This document shows positions 33,386-42,908 of a stretch of 60,000 nucleotides of DNA, in pieces (the stretch's first letter is position 1; each line of letters opens with the position of its first letter). The position numbers and the translations under genes were made by a program. Source of the stretch: Nymphaea colorata (Eukaryota; Streptophyta; Magnoliopsida; Nymphaeales; Nymphaeaceae). Location of the stretch: positions 5,016,268 to 5,076,267 of the forward strand of contig NC_045144.1 of NCBI RefSeq assembly GCF_008831285.2, read 5' to 3'. The notes under the pieces were generated by a model. That model was not told where the DNA came from, did no database searches, and saw nothing but the letters and a program-made list of their open reading frames with translations.

Positions 33386-33563
33386 AGGGTGGAGGCAGGG
33401 GCCTTGGCCCATTCAAATTTAAAAAATTCAAAAACTTATATGTAAATTTCAATTCCATGCAACATATATAAAAAAAGTTGAAAATTTCTATTTCAACCCT
33501 TATTAAAATTTTTGAAACTATAGTTTAGCTCCTGCAACGAAAATTTCCCAACTCCACTCCTAC
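33386..33563. mobile_element. GGGGCGGAGCCA-type MITE, diverged copy 7
   Basis: AAGGGTGGAGGCAGGGGCC at the left and TTCCCAACTCCACTCCTAC at the right form imperfect inverted ends. The core resembles the family but with many changes, suggesting an older insertion. Confidence 0.55.
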
Positions 33564-33772
33564 TTATATGAGTTAGATTTCAGTACTCGAAAGCAACTCT
33601 ACTCCTGAGCTCATGGATTCTTTACTGAATCTGCCACTGCATATAGAATCCAGTTGAGTGTGTAAGCAATACACGAGATATATGCTCCCAAACAATTATA
33701 TCAGAAGATGGTCAACTTGGGAGTGAAGATCTGGATCCCCAAGGAGCCGCCTGTCAAAGGGACCTGCACCAA

Positions 33773-33813
33773 CCAATGAGGAGTTAGAAGAACACTTATA
33801 AGCCTATATATAC
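33773..33813 (+). promoter_or_regulatory. Candidate promoter of the plus-strand WAT1 remnant
   Basis: A CCAAT word at 33,773-33,777 and TATATATA at 33,805-33,812 precede the exon 1 ATG by about 120 and 90 bp. This is a usual layout for a plant Pol II promoter. Activity is not shown. Confidence 0.5.
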
Positions 33814-34610
33814 TTTACTTAGGCTGAAGCAGTCTTTCCATCTTCCAATTCTTCCTTTAAGAAGAAGAAGAAAAGCTTGCTGTAGTAGTACTAGTAAATG
33901 GAGGAGAAGCAGACAAACTGTAGTAATGGAGTGGAAGGGGCGATGCCGGCAGTGGCCATGGTGGTGGTGCATGTGGCATTGGCCGGAATGAACGTCCACT
34001 ACAAGCTGGCAGTAGACTGAGGGATGAGCCACCTCGTGCTCATCGCTTACCGCTACATTTTTTGCTCTGCCTTTATTTGCCCTATTGCCTTCTTATTAGA
34101 AAGGTACGCTCATACATGTAAAATGGATTTCAAATCCTTGCTAGTGTTTAAACTGCCTATCTCCCAAAACACACCTTTTTATGCAGTCTTGAATCTAATA
34201 TATTAAATGCAACCATAGTGTTTAGTTAAAATATAGACATGATTATGAATAATACTGATTTAATATATAGATATGAATTAAACGTGCTATAATTTAAGTT
34301 GTTTCATGAAAATTGTTGAATCTTTTTACTGCAAAAGTTTTGACGTTGCCAGAACAGTACATTATTTATCGTTTAAAGAATAAACCTGAACTTGAAAATG
34401 ATTCATGACTTAATATATGATTCCTATGATGCACGCAGGGAGGGCAGGATGAAGCTGACTAGGATTGTACTTCTATATAGAAATGCAGTGGACTTTTTGG
34501 GTAAAAGAGAGAGAGAGAGAGAGCAAGAATGTGTGTGTGCGTGTACGCATGCGTGTTTAGGCCTCTCTTTCATGCATGAATTTAAAATTCAGCTACCATG
34601 ATCCTGAGTA

Positions 34611-34880
34611 AGCTTGGGCATCGGTTATGCCCAGGTCCAGTAGGGCCTGGGCCCGGGTCTGCCCGATTCGGTCTGATTTATTTTTCATATTATTTTTATT
34701 TAATAATATATATATATTATTAAAAAAATATTTTATATTCAAAAAAATATTTTTATATTTTAAAAAATGTTTTTTTTATTTTAACCGGGCTAGGCCCAGG
34801 TTCAGGTTTTAGGCCTGGGGCTTGGCTCGGGCTCAGGTTTCGGGCGTCAGGCCAGACTGAGCCGGCCCGATGCCCATGCT
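34611..34880. mobile_element. GGGCATCGG-type MITE, complete copy 2
   Basis: Inverted termini AGCTTGGGCATCGG (34,611-34,624) and CCGATGCCCATGCT (34,867-34,880) flank GC-rich arms and an AT-rich core. This is the only copy with both ends. It sits inside the plus-strand WAT1 remnant. About 60 bp of flank (ACACCCTTTTTATACAG-like) occurs on both sides, near 34,170 and 34,920. Confidence 0.78.
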
Positions 34881-35259
34881 TAATCCTCAGTTTGTTTAAA
34901 CTGAGGAACTTCCAAAATACACCCTTTTTATACAGCCTCGGATTCCAGATCTGTCAAATGCAAGCATAGTGATAGTGTCCTCAACTTGCTCAACGACTTT
35001 GTCCTTAGTTTCCTCAACCACAGGAATGCTCCGTTATTTACGCATTAGAATGCAGTCATGAAAGACTATGCTCCAAAAATATATTTTTCATGTTGTCAAA
35101 TGCCATCTTAAATTATTCTCCATTCCTAGTAGATAGATTTTACTTAATTTCTTCTCGGCTTCCTTATAACAGACATTCTGAAATTTCAACTTTATTATAA
35201 ATAATAACTATAGGTATTTACGTTTTTAATTTACAGCATATATAATACAAGCATACAAC

Positions 35260-35437
35260 CAGGGTTGGAGCCAGGGGGGTTGCATGTGCCTTGGCCCCAA
35301 CTGATTTTTTTTTTAATTTAAGTGTACAGTTTAGAATCTTACATAAATATTTTGAAAAATGATATTTCGGCTTCTGTCAAAATTTAGAAACTTTAATTTG
35401 ACCCAACCTCATGAAAAACTTCTGGCTCTGCCCCTCA
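35260..35437. mobile_element. GGGGCGGAGCCA-type MITE, copy 8
   Basis: Starts CAGGGTTGGAGCCAGGGG and ends TTCTGGCTCTGCCCCTC. Both termini are readable as an imperfect inverted repeat. It lies in the plus-strand WAT1 remnant upstream of its last exon. Confidence 0.75.
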
Positions 35438-35947
35438 ATGCAACCATATTGTTATGAGAGTTTGAATTTTATGAAAGATTTCTTCGATCAGTATCATGCT
35501 GCATGAGATGGTGATATATGAAGATGTATATATAATGTATGGTCATATATTATATTATTTGGTTCAAGTTATATGTAATATATGGTTCCAATAAAATAAA
35601 GTTACCAAGATGCAGAATGGAAATTTGAAATGATATGCAGTAAGCAGAAACACCTTGTGGTTTCAGTGTGCTTGATGCTGGATTGATCATCTTAGGACTG
35701 TACACTATGCTGTGGGGCAAAGGAAAAAAGGAGAAGGAACTTGTCCAGCTTCTGGCACACAGGTCTGCTGGAGAAGCAACTAAACTGGATTCAGATAGTA
35801 ATTAAGTCAGGAGAATGCAGCTCCCACAGCCAGTTTTTCCATGCACTTAGAAAGAGTACAACATTAAGCATTAGCATGTAAGAAAAGTGTTGAAAAACAA
35901 GAGTCGTAAATGAGCCAATATCTTGTTTGCTTCTCAAAAGACTGAAA

Positions 35948-36300
35948 TACTTTTCAAAAGAAGCAAGTGTTCTTTAATTATTGAAAAACAGAGCTACATA
36001 TCTGATACATATATGCGTATAATTGGAAGCAATCTCATATTATAACCATTGCTTCACCGATAAATTCATTGCAGCCCAAATGGGGTAAAAAAAGTCGCAG
36101 TATCCTTGAGGAGGTTAGTGCAACGGATAGAGCAAGGGCTATGTAGGCAGCTAGTCTTCATTTTGTGCTCCTATAGAATCAACTCCTTGTGCTGCAAAAG
36201 GAGGGACACCGATACACAAGTTGAAACATAGCGAGAGCATCATGCGAGATAGTACTGAAAGCAAGTGCATGATTTCCTACAGATATCAGAGAAGGATGGA
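35948..36300. mobile_element. tRNA-like SINE candidate, copy 4
   Basis: Contains GAGGAGGTTAGTGCAACGG, ATAGAGCAAGGGCTATGTAG and, in the box-B place, TTTTGTGCTCC. It leads through CTGCAAAAGGAGGGACACC into a MITE. Confidence 0.5.
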
Positions 36301-36301
36301 T

Positions 36302-36432
36302 CCAGGGGTGGAGCCAAGGGGGCCCGGCATGGGCCCTATCCCCACCTCAAAAAAAAAAAAATCACATGTAAATTTTAGAAAATTTCACATGTCATATATA
36401 AAAATTTTGAAAAATGATATTTCGGCCCCCGA
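36302..36432. mobile_element. GGGGCGGAGCCA-type MITE, copy 9, right end missing
   Basis: CAGGGGTGGAGCCAAGGGGG opens a clear left end. The sequence leaves the family after GATATTTCGGCCCC and joins unrelated sequence. Confidence 0.7.
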
Positions 36433-36688
36433 AATTCTACAAATCAAACCTACAGCTGCTGCACCAACCTCGACTCTAGGGATCAAAATTGCACTAAATA
36501 TGATTAACAAATTACATTTGAATATTGTACACTATATACAGAGCCTTCATCGCCTCAGTGCAGCAGCCTGTCCACCCGACAGAGCGCACTAATCCTTCAA
36601 TGGCATGAGACCAACCATGCAAAGATCAAAACGCGAGGTATCTCCAGCAGTCAGCCTTCATTTGGACATGAAATTAGTTAATGGAAAA

Positions 36689-36964
36689 TTAATCATCGTC
36701 AGACAAGTATACAAGAGCAGCAGGATTTGCAGCCGATGGATAGGATGGCACCGGCATTACAGGTCTCAGATTCAGGCTTGTGCATGGCATCTGGAGTTCT
36801 CCAACACTTGGAAGGGGCACAAAGGAAGGTCCACTACGGTTATTTAATATTGGGTGTGTGTGATAAGCTGCAGAACCATATGGACCATTTCCAGATTGTT
36901 GGAACGGTGCTAGGGTGGAAATATTTCCTACAGCAAAAGAATAAGAGCTTGCCATTTTAGTCAT
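36689..36964 (-). pseudogene. 3'-terminal coding fragment of an unidentified gene
   Basis: The minus-strand frame of 91 codons reads SYSFAVGNISTLAPFQQSGN, then NLRPVMPVPSYPSAANPAAL and VYLSDDD, and ends in TAA. Ser, Pro and Asn are abundant, and the composition suggests a disordered C-terminus. An older, shorter copy of the VGNISTLAPFQQSGNG part is at 11.6-11.7 kb. I do not recognise the parent protein. The sequence following the stop (36,440-36,685) may be its 3' untranslated part. Confidence 0.5.
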
Positions 36965-37611
36965 TTATTGCGCACCTTCAGTTTAATTTTTTTTAATTTT
37001 AGATATGAACAAACACGGAAATAGAATGCATAAACCTGACCACATATTTAGAGTAAAGAAAACAGATCAAAAGTTTTCTAATGACCTGCCAGCACCATCG
37101 CTAAAAAGTTATTCACTAATAGCTCTTGAACTTCGTAGGTGAAACTTTCTTTTTATTGACGGGTCATTTTCATACCGTCAGTAAACCTCATGTTCTTGTA
37201 GTGGTATATTTGTCATTTTGCCTGGTAGGTTGAATTGGGATTCAGATACCAGCAGTTAATTAGGAGTAACATACATTGGGAACTAGGAGGTGGGACAGAA
37301 CTGGTTTGATACATTAAGCCATGGGAATACATTTTAAATGGTGATCGGGTTAAGTATACTTATTACTGGTGACCTAAACCCCCAAAATACCACTTAACAA
37401 GAAAAAGTGGAATCTCTCTCTATAAGAACAAAAAAGTAACTATGATAAGACGAAATCGATGTATGGGGCTCGAGAGGGCTCGAGCAAAAAAAAGGGGAGA
37501 ACACTTTCCGTAAGAACAAAATTAACAAGGGAATTAACACATGGCCTTTGACCGAGTTCTTGTATGATTTGTTGTTAATAAAAAAAAAAGAAGGAATACA
37601 TTTACTATAAC

Positions 37612-38100
37612 GAATGTTTTTAATAAGGCGACATAAGTTTTATTTTTTTAAGAAAAAAATTACAAACTATTTTAGTTTCTTTATGCAAACATATATATCC
37701 TGATAAAATCATGATGTTTTAGAAAGAAAATTCCTTGGAACGAGAGAGGGTAACTAGAGTACAAAAATGTTGTAATTCCGTTCCCATTATTGTTGTTGTT
37801 ATTCCTGAGAATAGAATCTTATTGTTGGCCTGTATTAGTTAACTAGGACTTGAAGAAATAGCACTCTGGTGTTTCTCCTTATGCGGGCATCTAAATTCTT
37901 ACCCACCTCGGTGAAAAGCAAAGAATGGATGAAAGGAGTGAGCAAGTGTGCAATGAGTAGGTGAGGAATTAAACAGGGGCGGAGCCAAGGGGGGCCCTCA
38001 TGGGCCTTGACCCCACCTCAAAAAAAAAAAATTTAGATTTACGTATAAAATTTTACTTGTCGTATATTAAAATTTTGAAAAAACGATATTTCAGCCCGTG
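37612..38100. repeat. Segmental duplication (partner 30,500-31,030)
   Basis: Carries the same words as the partner and ends in a MITE starting CAGGGGCGGAGCCAAGGGG at 37,974, whose right end is missing. Confidence 0.8.
37974..38100. mobile_element. GGGGCGGAGCCA-type MITE, copy 10, right end missing
   Basis: This copy has the cleanest left terminus of the family (CAGGGGCGGAGCC). It is cut at the border with the segment that repeats 19.4 kb. Confidence 0.75.
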
Positions 38101-38175
38101 TAAAGAGAAAATGAGTTAAATCCAGTGGTGGAGAGAGAAAAATCACTCGTATAGAAATAGTCATATGTAAATCAG

Positions 38176-38177
<2 letters not shown>

Positions 38178-38229
<52 letters not shown>
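38178..38229. repeat. (AT)n microsatellite
   Basis: About 26 AT units, equivalent to the array at 19,469-19,517. Confidence 0.95.
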
Positions 38230-38234
<5 letters not shown>

Positions 38235-38397
38235 TTAAAAAAAATTAATTTAAGTCGACAAGTGATTCCGCCACGGCTTAAACCTGAGGCTGGTGAAAAA
38301 TCAATTCAATTCACAAACCAATATATTAGCACCAGGTGTCATACGTTGTTTCTTTTTAATATTATTCTTAAATGATGTTGGAGGCTTTGTTATTAGA

Positions 38398-38675
38398 GGT
38401 GGGCATCGGGTCGGGCCGGGTCGAGCCCAACAACCTGAAATTCGGGCCTGTTCCCGTATCGGGCCCGGGCATGTTATTCAGGTATAGGGTCTGGTCCGGT
38501 CCTGACATGGCCCATCTCGGTTATAATAAAAAAAAATTATAAATTATTTTTTGAATCAAAATTGTATTTTAAATAATAAATATATATTATTAAATTAAAA
38601 ATGTATGTTTTTAATATTATGGATCTAGCCCCATCGGGCTGACCCAGGCCGGCGGCCCATTGGGCTTCGTTCTTA
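38398..38675. mobile_element. GGGCATCGG-type MITE, copy 3
   Basis: Left end GGTGGGCATCGGGTCGGGCC, AT-rich core near 38,525-38,620, right arm GCCCCATCGGGCTGACCCAG. The right terminus is incomplete. Confidence 0.7.
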
Positions 38676-38910
38676 CTTCAGCACCAATGGGTCTGTGTGG
38701 GCAGTTGCCCACATAGGCCAATTTGTGGCGTCCCACCTGTCCCTCGCACTTAATCCGAATTTCATATGAAACGGGGTAAGAAAGCAAGACTTTGTCTCAC
38801 TTACCATTGTCAAAGAGAGACCACACGCTGAAACAAATTTAGTGTTCGATGCACGGGTGCCAAATGACTAAAATGCCTCAGATAAGCAAGAGTCGATACT
38901 GCCTCATAAA

Positions 38911-41900
38911 ACTAATACTATGAATTGTTGGCTAAAATTTGAAAGTACATCCAAATCAATGAAATTGGGCAACTGTGCAAAAAAAATCCTATGCACAGAA
39001 AGTGAACAAAAAGTGCATGGAAATTAAGAAGGCTCTCTTGTCCATTTTTTTAGCTAGCAAATTAGAGTTAGGCAGAACCCCCCCCCCCATTTTATGCCAA
39101 CATGGTGGCACCCATTGCAATAAGAATTGGTCCAAATCAGCATGAATTGGCGAAAAAAACTCAATCAGATGCAAGGGTCAAGTCCAAGAGTCCAAAAAAT
39201 CCACCAATTTTTTGTAGAATGGCCTGACTTGAGAGTCAATCAGCCAATCCAGAAAGAATCACCCATCATTTAGCCCAAATCCATAGATGCACTTACAACA
39301 GAAATTATAGTAGTAAGTTATTACGACAGAAGTAATACAAACATCAAATCATCCCATATCTTATAGAACATAAATGCCAGAATCCAATGATGCTATAAAC
39401 AACATGTTCTAGCACTCCAATTATCATCAATTTTGGAATAACGTGTAAAGAAAAACCAGCACTACCCCATGAGGAAAACTCAACTACAAAATATGTAAAA
39501 GCTACCTTAAGCCATCTGCAGTACCATAAGCAACGCTGGAAACTAGAAACACGGAGTTACTTTTAGTAAAAACAAAAAAATGTACAAAAGACAATTTTTG
39601 CAGAGCACTAGTGCACATTGCATGGCCAATATAGCACCATTGCACATCTATTGTAATTTTTTGTAGTGGTAAAGGAGAGAAATAAAGAGAGGATGACGGA
39701 TACGCTTTGAAGATGGAGGACCTCCTCCGCCTCTCTTTCTCTCTCTCTCTCTCAATCTCTTAGCAACAATGCATCACAAAAATAGTTTTTCTTTTTCCGT
39801 CCTTTTTTCCATTTTTTTGCTCATACAATACCACACAGACATATCACAACAGTTCCCTTGGAGAAGTCTTGAGAGAAAGGTGCCCTTGGAGCATGATTCC
39901 CGTCTGACTTGAAGAATAGAGTTCAATTCCCTGAAGCGCACTCTCTTGGCATGATCAGATAGGGATCTGTTGAGACTTTAAGTTGTAGGACGATGCAGAA
40001 GACAAGTAAGCGGCTTTTTCCAGGCATTCACATTGTCCATGAGCTTTCTATTTTCCTTGGATTGTCTTCTTCCCTTGTCCCTCATTAGCTGAACCAACAG
40101 CAGGAAGTGCGGACATGAGTGAAAAAACCAATTTTTGATCCTAACAAGAGAACCCTCCACGGGCTCTTCCCATATTCCGAAAGAGAGATGCCTATAGTTT
40201 TTGAATGCATTGGACAGAAAGACAGAACACCAAGCTCATTAAGCAAACGTGTGCACCAGCATGGTATTATTTAGGGAAATAAAAGGTGTGGAGCTGGTGA
40301 GCGTTTAATTTCTATTTCCTAAATGATCATGTTCAGTACCACTATGTTGGAGCTGGAGTGTTTACCTTCTTAATGAGCTTGGTGTTGGGCCTCTTTAGGT
40401 TCAAACATAATACCAAGACTGATAAAACAACATCTATCTTTTGGAATATGGGAAAAGCCCATTGTTAGGATTTTTGATCTTTTGTCATGTCTTTCTCTCC
40501 TTGCACACTTTTTTTTTTAATATGGATACTGATGAACATGGACCCCGTTATGATGAAGAATTGTCATCTCTTTAGTATCTCTGTAGTTTATGGTCCACCT
40601 TTATGAAGCTCAAAACAAATCTTACTACACAAAAGTCTTACGGTGATCACAACAAAAGACAACTGCCCTAGGGAAATATGCGGGTGCCATTTCAACAGAG
40701 GGAAATGGCATTTAGGTTTTGGCAACCATATCAGATGTTGGACATGAGACGTTCACGTTGAAGGCAGTCAAGAGTGCAAGACCTCAGCAAACAAACCTCA
40801 GTCTATATGTACCTAACCCCAGTGTGTCTATATCCCAGGAAAAAAAACACAGCAAGAAAAAAACAAACAAACAAACAAAAGAAAAGGCTCATTGGAGACT
40901 AATATAAAAGCTGGCATAAATGAGAAATATCAAAGAAAAAAACTCTTCACCGTCAACTGAAAAAAACTCTTCACCGTCAACTGCCTGCCAACATCCCTAG
41001 CAGAGGAGCCAGATACTTCTATCCAAGTCTCTCAGACCAGTGAAAATGCTAATAGCATAAAAACAATAAAGAAAAGAGCATGGAATGTATTGGCTGCCAT
41101 ATCTGCCAGGCTGCAATGCATCTTCAAGTTATTAGATTTGAATAATATTGCTTGGAAAAGCATAGGTAAAACAGCACCGAAACACATCATTTAAATGCAT
41201 GAAAATGAATAAACAAAATAATCTTCTTGATGGTGCTGTAAGTGGTAAGCAATACCACCAACAGGAATAAACTGACCACCTAAATATTCAGATCCCTTCC
41301 ATTTCCCAAGCAATATCTCTTTTACCCAAAATATTTAATGAGTATTAAGATCTACCTCAAGCCGATGAGATCAAGCTTCTTGAAGGGACCTCTTTCCATC
41401 CCTAGGATATGAACATAGAGGTTGGAATCTCGCATGTGCAAAAGACAAAAGACTTTCGCATTTAATACTTGAGATTTTGGCCGCCATAACGTAATAATTC
41501 TTGATAGGTATCCTTTCTTTTATTCTTTTTTTTTAGCACTTACTAGGTTTGCTTGGAGGAATCAAAAGGGGGAGGAATCTCTAAAAGGAAATCACTGTGA
41601 GATAAACAATCAAATGATTATAAAAAACAAAATCCCGCAAAGAAGCATATCAAAAGCACAAAAAAAGCACGTAGGCCTGGTTACATGGGATATGGCATGG
41701 CAAGCACAAAAACATGACATCACAAAACATACCAATCAAGCTTTTGTTGTCTCAGGCCTTCTTCAAAACAAAAAGTTGGAAGAAAGTAAACAGCTAATGA
41801 TGCATGGTATTAAAACAAACCGAGACGTCATTCTATGCTGAAAGTGCTTCTTAGAGAGTATGTCATGCAGAAGAAAGAAGACTCCCTGCCAATACATGCA

Positions 41901-42092
41901 GGGGGGACCTGCTCCAAAGCAGCATGTGAGGAACTCCAAAGCAGCATGTGAGGACACAATAGCTCCAGACAACATGCTTACGGTCCTCTTGCTACCACTT
42001 TCAAGTTTCAGGAACCTCCTCGTCTACACACTTTAGTGCACACTGTGCTGAACTTTTTGAAATGCAAAGCTGCATACAACCATGTGTCTATG
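38911..42092. other. 3.2 kb without a recognisable gene
   Basis: Short open frames only, none with a known motif. There is a C-run near 39,080, a CT-rich stretch at 39,730-39,755, and a tandem CTCTTCACCGTCAACTG duplication at 40,944-40,982. A 21-bp GGAACTCCAAAGCAGCATGT-like unit is repeated at about 41,910-41,952. Confidence 0.55.
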
Positions 42093-42262
42093 TAATGGTC
42101 TTTTGAATTTATCAAATTTTGACGTGCCTTGCAGTAAAACCACATACTTTAAACATGCAAATTTTAAATACCAATGACAACCACAACTACAAAATAATCA
42201 TTGATTGAACTGTACTTGAAATCTAAACCAAATAGAAGAAAATTACGGCATGATATGGTACA

Positions 42263-42390
42263 CGGAGAATATCAGTCACGAGAGTTCCACGTTCAGGACC
42301 AAGTTCAATAAGGTTCACTTTCTCTGATTGCCCATCTGTTCCCAAAGGCATACACTCCATATGCCAATCATCTACATCAGGAGTACCACT
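42263..42390 (-). pseudogene. NDUFAF7-like methyltransferase exon fragment (unit A)
   Basis: NDUFAF7 homologues are mitochondrial SAM-dependent arginine methyltransferases needed for complex I assembly. The minus strand reads GIWSVCLWEQMG and, after a frame slip, SEKVNLIELGPERGTLV and TDILR. The family has W..CLWEQMG..., VNLVELGPGRGTLM.DLLR, where GPGRG is part of the SAM site. Here it is GPERG, so a key Gly is lost. Upstream, TPDV fits the SPEVSQMFGE region with a deletion. This is a single broken exon. Confidence 0.8.
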
Positions 42391-42713
42391 AATAAGTTCT
42401 AACTTCTAACATGCCAAAACCAGGGCACCAATCCATCAAGTGATTAGTAGGACAATACCATAATCACATACACAATTTCAAACATTTGCAATCAATATAT
42501 CACATTCCATGTTTTAATTACAAAAAATGGGAAAAAAAAATTGGAGGCAACAACATCACTAATGATTCCCATTTCACCTAGAACCACCAAGACAAAACTT
42601 TTTGCTTTATCAAACAAACCATATATATATATATGATAAAGGGAAAGGTTTTGTCTTGGTCTATTCCAATTGCTTTGGATCTAACCTAACCCATTTACAT
42701 TCCAAGCACTTAC

Positions 42714-42835
42714 CTGGGTGTCGAAGTGATGTTTGGAAGGTTTGACATCAGGGGCACGCATTAGTAGGTACAAGCGCTTAACCCGTGGCTCCACCCATTA
42801 TCTTCTCCATAAACACTGCACCCACCATGTCATGA
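42714..42835 (-). pseudogene. Fatty acyl-CoA reductase exon fragment (unit A)
   Basis: Alcohol-forming fatty acyl-CoA reductases reduce acyl-CoA to primary alcohol for waxes and suberin. The minus strand reads MVGAVFMEKI and, after disruption, PRVKRLYLLMRAPDVKPSKH, then a perfect CAG|GTAAGT donor at 42,713. This is the stretch just after the NAD(P)H-binding GATGFL motif, which is itself not preserved. The sister in unit B is more intact. Confidence 0.75.
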
Positions 42836-42855
42836 ACTACTCGTGAATATACACA

Positions 42856-42860
<5 letters not shown>

Positions 42861-42906
<46 letters not shown>
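42861..42906. repeat. (GA)n microsatellite
   Basis: About 23 GA units beside the acyl-CoA reductase exon. Unit B has only about 9 units here (48,446-48,463). Confidence 0.95.

Positions 42907-42908
<2 letters not shown>

Larger units (their letters stand above)
33898..35805 (+). pseudogene. WAT1-related transporter remnant: exon 1, start of exon 2, last exon
   Basis: Exon 1 (33,898-34,103) starts with ATG and reads MEEKQTNCSNGVEGAMPAVA, then MVVVHVALAGMNVHYKLAVD. A TGA stop at 34,018-34,020 comes before GMSHLVLIAYRYIFCSAFI and CPIAFLLE, and the exon ends at an AG|GTACGC donor. After a GCACGCAG acceptor, exon 2 begins at 34,439 with EGRMKLTRIVLLY and breaks into a GA microsatellite. A TTTCAG acceptor opens the last exon (35,667-35,805), which reads VLDAGLIILGLYTMLWGKGK and ends KLDSDSN and TAA. 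Exons 2b to 5 are missing. The interior holds two MITEs. The promoter, start and stop remain, so a full-length gene once stood here. Confidence 0.88.
38110..38910. repeat. Segment shared with 19,390-21,060, without the ATL block
   Basis: Contains the AT microsatellite (38,178-38,229), a GGGCATCGG-type MITE (38,398-38,675) and the GTGTGGGCAGTTGCCCACA stretch. It represents the form without the 770-bp RING-H2-containing block. Confidence 0.82.
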
